From positions 1 through 64,000 of the forward strand of contig QEYB01001355.1 of the NCBI GenBank assembly GCA_017562135.1: 64,000 bases of DNA, in the 5' to 3' direction. The first letter of the stretch is position 1; the number at the start of each line of letters is the position of its first letter. Made by a program: the position numbers and the translations under genes. Below the pieces are notes generated by a model. That model saw only the letters and a list, made by a program, of their open reading frames with translations, searched no databases and had not been told where the DNA came from. The DNA is from Dipylidium caninum (lineage: Eukaryota > Platyhelminthes > Cestoda > Cyclophyllidea > Dipylidiidae). Below are positions 38,701 to 50,700 of the stretch, one piece after another.

Positions 38701-41700
38701 AGTAGCAATGAGCGCAGGCCGCGGTTTCGGGAAGAGGGCGAAGGAAGGAAGCGTGATAAAAGATGAAACGCGCCTGCACTCGGGTTGAGGGGAGATTTCA
38801 GTTGATTTAGGGGCAGCCAATCAGATCACAACTAACTAATGCAACTACTCAGGGATTTTAATCGTGAAATAAATCTAAAATTTGCTAAGTGAAGGACTTT
38901 TTCCCTTTTATGCGCGTTCTCTCGCCCCTTTCCCCTCACAGACTCAGCGACCGCGCTGATGATCACCATACCGCGGAGGAGGTTGGAGCCCTTCCTGCCC
39001 AAGTCGAACGCCTCAGACGTGGGTCGGGCAAACGCGTCGTCTGACGACGTCGCCCTCACTAACCTCGACTCCGACGTCTACATCATCCACTCCTCCGACC
39101 TCATCGGTCTCTTCCGTCTCAAAGTGGCTTCCAACGAGGTGGGTTGGGCCGGAAAGCGGAGGGGCGGTGGGCGGGGTAGCCAGCCGTGTCGGACAAGCCG
39201 CTTTCGGCTGTGGGACTCACGAGGAGCAGAAGAATGCCCAGTCCTCAGGTCTGGCGGATGCGAATCGCTTCATTTGGCACTTGTCGCGCTGTAATAGGCA
39301 TCAGGAAGTGGACGGACCCGACGCTTTGGGGGGTATTACAATGGGGCGGGGGGAGCCGCCTCAGGGGGAGAACTGCTCCCGGTGCAGTAGCCCCACCCTC
39401 CAGCCGCTCCCCATCAAAAGGATCGTCCCGCCTTCTGCACGCCCTTCAGTTGCTTCATCCGCTTGTTACATGCGGACTTAACCTGTCGTCGAGTCCGCCA
39501 CTTCGGTGGGACTGTTAGAACTCGCCTCTGCTCCCTCATTAGCCGCTGCGGGTGTGAGAAAGACGCTGCGCTCGCGAGACATTTGTCAGGCCGCCCCGGA
39601 CAGACCGCAGTCTTACGCGGCCACGCACGCCCACAGCACACACAAGTGAACGCAAATCGCGCATATTCGCACCTATTTGACACGCCGTCGGCTTGCCAAA
39701 TCAAGCAGACAGCGGGGCGGAGATTGGCTCTCTCGTCGCTTCTCGTGTCGCCTCAAAGACTCGTTGCACACACACACTCATACACCCTTCCAGTCGTCAC
39801 GGCGCACGCCGGAGGCGGCAGAACTGTGAACCCTGTCCCCATCGTCTGCTTCAACTTCTCTCGTCTCCTTCTAGGAACGGAAAGAGGATGTCACCTGCCG
39901 CATTTGGGACATGCTGAACTCGCAAGAGTAAGTCCGCTCCGCAACGCGTACAGTCGCTTTGGCATGCCATTTCTCCAGGAATGTTTCGGCTGATGTAATC
40001 TCTTACACATATGCAAGTGGTTCCCCTTCTGGTCTCTTGGAGCGCAAGAGAGAAGGGAGAACGTGAGAGGAGAAAAAAGGGACATCGGTCCATTGTCGGA
40101 GAACCTCCGCCCACCTCCTCTTTGCTGTCTCTTTTCATTCCCGTGCCTGGACACGCTGTCAAGTAGGCCACCCAGAGGTGCACCGCCATCTCCACGTAGG
40201 TCTGGTCACAACAGTAGAGCAATAGATTGTGCCCAGAACCTGGCCAATCAGCTTCGTGCCTGACATGTCGCAAAGCTGCGGACTGCCACCTCATTGGTCG
40301 AACAACCCGTGGAACTAAAAGAGACTTCCTGCCACTTCATTTTGCTCAACTACCCTCCTATGCTCTTCCTCAGCCTCGAGTGTCATTCGCCTGTTAAGAC
40401 AGTGAGTTGCGACAACGTGGGCATGACAGACGACAAGGCCAGCAGCGTTCGCGTGGGGCGACTGGGTGCCTGACAGTTTGTGGAGAAGTCATTCCACGCC
40501 AAGTGACAACCCCTTGGTAGCATGGCCTTTGCACCAAATTGTCCACCCCTTAGCTGGGCAGTCACATTGTTCGCTGTTAGCAAATCCCACCGAGGGGGAG
40601 GCGCGACAACGACAGTGTCGAATGATTTATGCTTTTAAGCCCAACTTTGGTGTATCTGACAGGTTTAGGGAAAGGTATGCACCAGGCGAGGAAATTTCCT
40701 CCCTCCGGACTAAGGAAACGCTTCTTTCGCGGTGTTAATTTCGTGTTCGCCTTCCTCCTCCCCCCTGCTTCCCTCCTCCTCCCTCCTCCCCTTGCATACA
40801 TCGTCGCATACACCTCAGTGCATAAGATTCTTGTCTAATTTTGCAGTCGAAGGAAGTCTCGAAAAAGAAAACATTTTTTGATGCTCATTGCTCGCACTCG
40901 AGACTGTCATGTGATGCCGGCCTTTTCGGACAGGCCACTTCCGTCTCAGTTAGACGTAATTGCAGAGGGGGAGGGGGAAGGTGTCCCTTGAACGCGTCAA
41001 AGGGTCCGGGAAAGGGAAGCGGGCCTCTGTCACGTGACAGGCCTCATAAGCTCGAAGATTTATGGCTACCTTTAGCATTTGGGGCGTCCAGCAGTCGAGG
41101 AGGCCTGCGAGCCTCCTGCCGGGGGGGTTGGCGGGGGTTGGCGGGGGAGGACGATGTCTGCGTTGCTGACTGCGACACCCGCCAGCGGACACCGCTTTGG
41201 AACGTCGTTCCAAAGTGGCCTTGACGGGCGTCTGAAAGGTGCGAACACCGCCTTTCCGAGGTGCTCCACAGTTAACAGCCGGACATTGTCGACGTGTTCA
41301 AGGGCGTAATGAGGCCTCTGAGTGCGGCGTTGCAACCTTCCAGGTTGTGACGGCGACAGAGGCACATCAGCACACACATCCGCCGGCCAAGCTGGCTGTT
41401 TGGCCTTTGGTCCGTTGCCACCCCGCCCGTCGAGGGCATCAGCTCCGCACTGCCCCTTCCCCACCGCCGGGCAAGCGGGACGGCGAGGTGGCACAATGGG
41501 TGAGAAGGCTGACCTCCAAGAATTCGTGGCATGACGATGGGGGAGGAGTGGCGAGATGCCTGCCGACTGGGCTTTGTCGCTAAGTGACGGGGCAGAGCGG
41601 CCGAGTTGCTTGTGGACGGCGGCCGAGTCGTCGGAGGACGCCGAGGAAGAGGTTCAGCGATTACTTCACCGGCCACAACCCTTCATTTGAGGCAAGGCGA

Positions 41701-44700
41701 CCCAACTGGAGCGAACACAGTGTCCCTGTCCCTTGACTGCGCAGCCAAGGCGGGCAATCCGGCCCCGAGCGATAACGTTTTCCTGTCCATCCGACCAACC
41801 ACTCCTTCCCCCCTCCGTCCGGCGTCTTCTGTCAAGCAACCTCGGCACCACCTCTGCCACACTCGACAATATGGGACTGCAATGCCTTCTGTTGACATGC
41901 AGCGGGTCGTGGAAGGAGCAACTACGCTTTCGTCTGCTCCCTCGAAGGACGAACTCCGGCGCCCACAGCCTCCTCTTCCCAGTTGGGTGGCAGACGAGCA
42001 CGCCGAAAGTCGGTGGCTGTGCGTCGCCGAGCAGGCGATGGTCCAATCGGCCACCGCCACCGTGCGGGGACTGCGGGGACTTCGGGAGACTCTTCGCGCA
42101 AAGGCTAAGGCGCTGGAAAGATGCAAAACCGGCCTGGAGGCGGTGGGAACGACTGGGTGTGGACGCAGAGGCCGCAGAGGCGCACTTTGACATCCTCGCA
42201 ACGACACCGCGAGGGAGTCTGGCCCACTGGTAGCCGTCGCCTCACTTCGCCCCAGTGAAGCATCTCTGAGGGAAGTGGTGACGCCGTGGACCCCTCGGCG
42301 GCCCCACGGCGCGTCCCCGTCTCTTGCAGCCGCCCGGGGGGCGACGCCGCATCCTCCGCAGCCTTTGACTGGCGCCACGGATGCGCGTAGTCCCGGCGAT
42401 GGCGAGAGAAGACCGGGGCGGGTCCTCCTCCCCCACCGCCGCTCCATCGCGGAGGCCGCAATTCGGCCGACGCTTAATTACCTCGGGGTTAATTTTTCGT
42501 CCTGGTCACTCGGGCGTTTAGTTATTAACATTAAGAGGGAAAGAGGAAAATATCCTCTACGGTCAGCCCCAGGGGGGAGAATAAACACGGCGAGGAGTCG
42601 GGGGGGTCGACGGACTTAGTGGCCGCCCCATGCTGGAAGAGCGGGGAGGAGGTTGAGGGTGAGGGGGTCAACAGTCATGGGAGAGGAATAAACCTCTGAG
42701 GTCGCGGCGCCAGCCTCGCCTGACCTCCTGAGCCCGAATTTATGCGTCCTCCACCCTGTCCGAATCGCCCCCCGTCCGGAATGGCCGGAGGAGCCAACAG
42801 TTTGGCATCCTGGCCCCGGCCCTCCGCCCTGTGCCAGCAAGCGGGGATGTTTCGCCCCCATCCTCGACGCTCTGCCCCGTCGCGGTGAATGGGCCACTTT
42901 GGGCGGTTTAAGTGCATTTCAAATGGGGATCAGGACGGCGCGGCGCCTCGAAACTCGACAGTCGAGCTGCTCTTGAATGCCACTGCCCTCGCGTTTTTGC
43001 CACCTTTTCCCCCGCAGGAGCGCATTCGACTCGCAGACCTGCGAGACTCGGCGTCTGGGCGAGAAGTCCTACGAGTGCCGTTGCAGACCGACGCGGTCGG
43101 GGACGTTCGCCGTCGGTCTGGTCTACATTATGAGCAGCAAGGACCTCAAGGTGAGTCTCCACGGGTATTCTGCCCTCTTGTGACACCGTCCAGACGTCTG
43201 CTCTGGTTGCCCCGCCGCCCCCCCCCGCCCACTGCGGTTAAATTGCCCGTCAGGCGTTTCGGCTAATTCAAACAGACAGGGGAGATCCCCTTCCCGAAGC
43301 CACCATTCGGTAGTCGTGTGGGCTGAGGCAATAGGCGCCAGTTTGCCTGTCTCCACCCAGCGACTGACTTCAGTTCTCCTCATCCTCATCCTCTTCCTCC
43401 TTCTCTTCCTCCTCTCGGGTGCGCGCGTTTGTCCACTCAATTCAGCATTGTCTTCTACGGAGTAGAAAAAATGGGTAGAAAGCCGAGATGTCGACCACGC
43501 CGTCTTCAAGTTATGCGCTTTATTTCCGTCTTATTGTAATCCTCGGCCAATTCCACCCCCAATTATTGCCTCCGTCAATTGTGGAGGCCTCCTCTCTTCT
43601 CTTCTCTCCTCTGACCCCGCGATAACACCTGCCCGCCGATTAGACGGCGACTTCCGTTTCCTCGCCTCATTTTGAGTGGGAAAAACCAACTGGCAGTGCA
43701 CCGCCATCCGCCGCCGGCAGTCCTCAGCGTCTCCTCTCTGCTCTGTTGTCAGAAGGCAAAGGCTTGACAAGCCCCGCCACTGCCACCGCCACCGCCCCGA
43801 TTCTCGGCGGTGCTGGACTGGGCGGTACACGGTCGGCCATGCCTCGTGCCCGAGTTGAGGAGGCGGACGAGGAGAAAGAGGAGGTGGAGAAGGAAGTTCC
43901 CAGTCCGACAAGCGCGTATTTGCCTTCCTCCGCCTCCTCCTCCACCTCCTCCTTACCCACCCGTCTTCTTTGCCGATGTTACTTATAAGTAGGTAATTAA
44001 TAAGTAGTATCACCCCGCTCCCATCTAATCTTTGCCCTAAAAATGCCTATTGTTCACCCGAGACCTTCTTCAAATCGCCGTCTCCCCACTCCCATCCACA
44101 GCCTCGCCAAGTATTCTGACGAATTGGCTCCCCTACACGTTCGTCCCTCCTTTCCCCCCAACCGCGAGTCCAGTGGTCGTTGACCCCTCACACACGCTAG
44201 ACGCAGATGGCAAATTTTACGCGTCAACTTTGACTTAATTAATTCGCCTCTGAGACTCAGTCGTGGTGCCTCCACTCCGGCGCCGAGTGGCCAAGTTGGC
44301 GATGCGCCAGTGCGATGTTATAAGGTCAAAACCCAAAGACGCATTTAGTGGCTTAGCAACAGGCTCCATGCCGATGAACATATCTTTATGACAGTCGAAG
44401 CGTGTAAACAGAGAGAAGGGCACGCGGGAGGCTAGGGGAAGGGAGCGATGAGGGTGTTGTGTGGGGGCAGTGTGGGGACGGGTCTTACAACAGGACTTGG
44501 TTATTACCTCATTTATGATAGTAATAATGTTTCCTCTGCCCATTCATTCAATAACAACTGCCCCGAAGGGTCATTTTACCCTTTCTTCCACCATTTTCAG
44601 TGGTCTTATACCCCAAAGGTGTGGAAATTTGAAGCCCGGTAAAAATAGGCATCAAGTAAGCAATTGATTGGTTGTTCGCTGATTACTCATCACCTGAGTG

Positions 44701-47700
44701 AATAGCGGTCAGGAGCGAAAATGTGAGTGCTGAAAGGCAATTGGACGATCCGTCGACCAATTGACGCACGCATCAATGGGCCGTAATGCTATTAGACAGT
44801 AAAGGAAATCAATACACCCTGGAAAGAGCAAAGGACGGTCAATAATTGATTATCGATGAATGTTGCTCTATGGAAAATCAATACTTATCGGACATCTGAT
44901 CGGAAGATGAGCCGTAGGGGTAAACAAACAAGTTTAAACTGATCTACATGTCTGATCGATTGAAATTAAAAAAGGCTGTTTGAAATCGGGTGATGCATAA
45001 AGAATATAAAGAAATTTGCACATAATTGTCAGCCTCTATTTTATTCCCTATTCGTAGAATACATATCCCCTTTGAATAAAGGGGGTTTTTGCCTTTGCGT
45101 TGTAGTGTCAATGCCGTTTAACACCTTTTGTAGCAAGAAATAAAGTAAATTCTCTCCCCCTCTCCCCCCCCACCAGACCCCTGGTTGAGTCACCTCGATG
45201 GCGTTTTCTAAATTACTACTTATACACATTGACGCATAATCTTTATGGCCTCGAACACATATGTTACCACACATTTTCCACTTTTTTAATTGCCATGTTT
45301 TTTGTTGAAGATAAATGGTTATGGATTGCCGCCGCTTATAGCCTTTCACTTTGTGGACTTCAAAGGGGCAATGCGGCCCCTTTCTGCCTCCCCTCAACTC
45401 GTCTGGGCGAAGGTAGTTGGGAGAGATTGATGCAAATCACAGTAGCTGAATCGGCATAGGAAGCCTTAAATCACCTGGACAGATAAGATTGTCCGGATTG
45501 GCGTGAGTCATGATGAGTAATGAGGTGTCTTGAATAAAGGGACAGTTTATCGAATTCCAGTAATCCTGCGCCATTCCCTGACCCAATTGGGAGTCGCCCC
45601 TCGCCATTGGTCAACTGTCGACCAATTAAAATTCGAGTTGGGCCTCTTTTAGTCTATCGACGGCTTTATTGTAAGTCTTTGGCGGGAGCCTCATGAGTTG
45701 GGACGAGAGAATGTAAAGTCTACTACTCCTGCAAAATTTGTAGGGTAGGAGTTAACTGCAAAGATTCCTTTGATCCCCCTCTTCCCCCCCACTTAGCCCT
45801 AATGCATACTCATTTCCTGATGGGGAGAGATAAACCCGCCTCCCCAGCCCCTCCCGCACGGTGGAGGAGAAAAGGAGACCATATTTTGGGCTCTCCTACC
45901 TCCGTCAATTAGCATTGTGGGGTTGGCAGCTCCGCAGGGGCGAGATTTGATATTATCGCGGATATTTACTGCAAGTTAGCACGCTTTTGTTCTCCTACCA
46001 GAACCTCAGAAGCTACGGATCGGCAATCACAATTGTCAGCTACGTCTGCTCGGTCATCACCATAATCGCCCTCTCCTTCTTCCTCTTCTTCACCCGATTT
46101 GTGTAAGTTGGCCAACTTTTATTAGTAAATCTCCTCCTTTGGTGTGAATGAAGGCTCCCTGCCACGGGATATGGTCTTCTTTGCATTGTTGTCCCCGTGC
46201 CTATCGATCACGCACCGATGAGTGACATCTGTCAGGCACTGCCAAAAGTTGCCTTAGGGCAACGCCTCGCCTCGATGTCTGTCAGGCCTCCGAATCTCTG
46301 GCGACGAGGCCACGGGGAGACCTCGTCGCCTCCCAGAGCCCAAGTGTCAAGTGTCACAAATATGTGACACAAATTATTACCTACTTACGGTTAATGCACA
46401 AATGCCTTGAGGCCTCGGATGGGTGAGGAGGGAGGGGGAGTTGTCAACCGCCTGGAGATGCCTCGTCGCATCCGTAAGGCAGACGTTAGCATATTCTTCG
46501 TATTGTGATAAGTGACCGACGACGCTCCAATTACGTCAGCCAATAATATTTAAGTAAAGGGGAGCCGGAGGTCACCAGAACTATGCCCTTCCCACCTGTC
46601 AAGCTCTCAAAATACCCGAGATTTTTATAACAATCCAACACGCCTACAGTCAAATGCTACTGAAGTGGGGTTTTAAGTAGCGAATAGGATAGAAAGTTGA
46701 GTTAATTGTAATGACAGCGATTTAATTTTTCCATAGAGGTGTGTTCCGTCTGGACCAGTTCCACATCGCTCTGTCCCTGCTCTTGGGCACTTTGGTGTCC
46801 CTCTTCATCCCGCATGTGCCGGAGGACTTCGAATTCCTCTGTGCTGTCATCGCCGTCCTCGTGAACTACTTCCCACTCTGTGCCTTCGCGTGGAAATTCG
46901 TCTTTGGTCTAAACGCCCTCCTGATGATGTGAGTCTTCTGCGACTGAACGCGTAGTATTCTGTGTTCTCCAGCCCTGTCACATCTCGTTCGGTGAGGAAT
47001 TTCAGCTTGCTCGATGCAACGTGCAACGCGAGACCATGAGACGCTGTCTCTTGCCATAATCTCTTCTAGTCGTTTTAAGACTGGAGACACGCCTCTCTCT
47101 TTCTCTTTCCCTTTCTCTCTTTCTCTCTCTCTCTCTCTCTCACGGTCGTCCATGCCATTCCGCCGGAGGAGGTCGCTGCAACGCCTTTCCCATGCCCGTC
47201 AACTGAAGTGTTTTATGTGTTAGCAGCTAAATCTTTCTAGTCCACATGAAACACACATTCGCCTGATCGACACGCAATTCGTTCATTCATTCATTCCGTT
47301 GTCAAAGGGGAAGACTTTTCTCGATGCTCGTGAGAGTCTGCCGAGTCATTCAGATCTCGGCCGACGCCGGATTCGGGAAAGGGGGCGGCGCTGCCCTCGG
47401 ACGCCGGAGTGAAGTGCCGCCTCGTGGCGCGGATGCGGTCGCAGCGGCTGTGGAGGCGTCGCAGTCGGGCTCTGACTGCTCGCCATCCCGCAGGCCGCTG
47501 CGGCTCGGGCCGACGGAGGCCGGTCGGCCGATCTGCACCGCGCGAGGTCAACTGCGACATCGCAGCCGCCAACGCGCCCCACGCAACAGAGTGGGGATGC
47601 GAGTCTGCGCTGCGGCAGTCAACGTTGTGTTCAAGTGGAGACTTCCGCTTGGAAGAGACTGGGAGAGGCGGGCGCACGCCGGGATGATTGGGATGACAGG

Positions 47701-50700
47701 GGGAAAAATTGCAGTGTCATTGTTGCTGACAAGACGCGGTGGTTGGAGAGGTAAACGCTGTCATTTCAACAACCTCTCCTCCTCCTCCTTCCTCCTCCTC
47801 CTCCTCCTCCCGGTAGTATTTTGTCTTTCGGGCGGGCAATCGCCACCCGCTCCACAAACTCGACTTACCTACCCATTTTCATGAGCTCGATGTCTCGCGG
47901 GTGGACAAGATGCAGTTTTGAGCCTCCCTCACCCCGACCAGAAGGAGTGTGCTTCTCTCGTCGATCGTGTCTCCTACTCCCGGACCGTTGGGGCCGCGTT
48001 GACGAAAGTGTAGCCCCCGACTGCAAGCCATTCTCGTCTCCCAAGCGCCCCGTGCGAATGAAGTGGAGGAGGATGAGGAGGGGGAATCGTTGTGTCCTTC
48101 ATCAAACCCGCTCGCAGTCGAGCCTTCCTCCCTTCCGGACGTGTCTGGACTGAATAAGGATGCCTTCGCTACGCTCGACTCTGCCACCTGCACGCAGAAA
48201 CTGAATTTTCCAGCCCGCTCTAGTCTTTCTTCCCTAGTGCCTTGTGATGTGAATTGTGCCAGGAGACGTGAGGATTCAGTCCGATCTATCGAAGCCGAAT
48301 TTGCCACTTAATTCGCTTGCTGTATCATAAAAATGTAATTCTAGTCATGTGTGTGTGTGTGTGTGTAAATCCTGGTTTGAATACTTTCATCATATCCGTT
48401 ACACTTCATGCTGACGTCGGATGCGTCGGGGCATGGGGGCGGGGGGTCCAGTCTCCCGCGCTTCTTGAATTTAACAACAGCCTACGAGTCGCTGATAGGG
48501 CAAATAAGTAGTATACGCATACCCGCTGTGGACTTTGGATTTTTGCGTTAGCACTGGGGTTTAGACAGTCGAGATGGTTGCAAAAGTGGCCCACCAGGCA
48601 GCTGGAACGGAGCCTTAACAGTTGGCGGCGCCGCCCCGCAGTGATACCGAATTCTCGTCAGGACGCTGGCGAGGAGGCGACATTAACGGCCTCAGGAGCT
48701 CCTTGCGCAGCCTGCGACTTGTGCAGGACCCACCCGACGCGCATAATAACATCTGACGTGTCAGCTGTCAACGGAGTTGCATTGGATGTGACTACCTCCG
48801 CCACCGCCGCCGCCTCCTCAAACACCGCGGCGACGAAGGCCGCCTCCGCCCCTGCCTCGGCGCTCAACCCTCGAGCGATCGCCCCGGTGGCCATTCGGCC
48901 TTAAATGGGCAAAACGGCCTCTGAACGGACCCCGAATGTGGAAGAATATCTGCATTCCGCATATTTGCTGAAGGGACCGTAATACTTGAATAATATTCTA
49001 AGCTCCACGCACTGGGTTGCCCCCACCGACGCCTGTTCGCGACAGACTGCCGGGGACGAGTGGGGACAACGGTGGCTGTCCTCTTTCCCCCGATCGTCAC
49101 CGATGTAACCGTGGTTGACCGAAACGTCCCGAAGGTATTTGCTTCTCCTTCACAATTTGTTCTTCCGACAGAGTTGGACTTACTCTGATGACTGCCTCCT
49201 GTCTGATTGGCCAGTGGACGCCTTGACAACGTGTCTACCGACACGTTCGTTTGCGTCAATTGCGAGGTGGGTGCACCTATAAAATCGGGTGGCTTTCCAG
49301 TGTCAGGGGGCTGCGGGGGTAGCGGGGGCGTGTGTGTGTGCAGCCCTCAGGTCGGCGGCCTTCAGTGTCCGCGTTGAGGTTTATGCCCAAGTCCTTCTAC
49401 CCTTCAGAATCGCGCCGCATGCCAACTTTAATGACATTTTCGCCCTCCGACTTGTCTACATCCCCGTCACCGTCTGCACCTACATCGGACCTGCCCTGAT
49501 CGTCGGCTTCTGGTTCGGCATGGCTCGACAATTCAAGTCAGGCCTGGGACTGTGAGTTGCCTCGGTTGCACCTATCGCTGCACCACCACCATCATCGTCA
49601 CCATCATCACCACCAGAACCGTCGTCATCAGCACATCCACGCATTTATACGAACTGAGCGAACTCGCACCGATTTCGTTTACTCATCGCATCAAAATCAG
49701 TAGTTCATTCATGGCATCACAGACTGCTGGCGCGAGGCACCAGCCCCTCCGCGCGTCCACCCCCCCCCCCCTCGGTGGAGGCCGCATCCCTTACGCCTCA
49801 CCCGCCGCCCTCCTCGGTTTGTAGATGCATCGGCCCCGACCTCCTCGGCTACCGGTGGCCCCTCCTGGCCCCCATAACGGCTGTGGTGCTCTTCAACCTC
49901 CTCGTCCTCACCACCGTCGGCTTCGTTGTCCTCCGCAACTACCTGGCCATTCGACGCAGTCGCGTCAACAAGTCCACGTGAGTCTCTCCATCGCTCAGAT
50001 GTGCAGCGAACACGTCCACAAGGCGATTATTCATGTCGCCCCCCACCCCCCACCCACGCACCTGGCCTCACCTGGTCGGGGATGCTGGAATCTGGTTAGG
50101 CGATACACCTCGGGACGATTTCGCATCCACGGAGCCTCGATTTCGTCCAGCCGCCGTCACCAGGTGGCCAATTTGGCTGGTCGGATTTAACAGGGCCTAC
50201 TGCCTACCAGACACCCGTAGCAGTGTTGTAATTCGCCCCTCAGAACTTCGGAGTCTCTCTGCAGACGCCTTCTAATCACGATGAAGAAGGGGAGGCTTTT
50301 CACGATGATTTTAAGCTCTTATGTATCGTTGGCGCATTTTATACTGACCTGACACTGGAGACAGCAGTGCACCTCATCGTCTTCCCCACCTCCCGATCGT
50401 CCCGCAGGCACCTTCTGGTCCTCGCCCAACTGATGCTCACCCTCGGCATCCCCTACATGCTCATCTACGTACAGATTATCAGTCCCGTATTTATGCTTCT
50501 CATCCTGCCAATCGGAATCGCGCTAACCGCCGTCTTCATGTTCCTATTGGTCGCCGTCATTGATGACGTAAGTGGTTGAAATTCTCCATTTCTATTGGTT
50601 CAAGCGACTAACTGAATGACACTTCCATTGCCCTTCACCCGTCAAAGTGCAGACCTTATTCGAGTATTTTCTGAGGTGTCACGTCCCTTATTAACATCAA

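Noticed and set aside
41683..42447. 254-codon minus-strand ORF
   Set aside because: In a GPCR intron whose flanking phases match without it; Arg/Ser/Pro-rich and motif-free.
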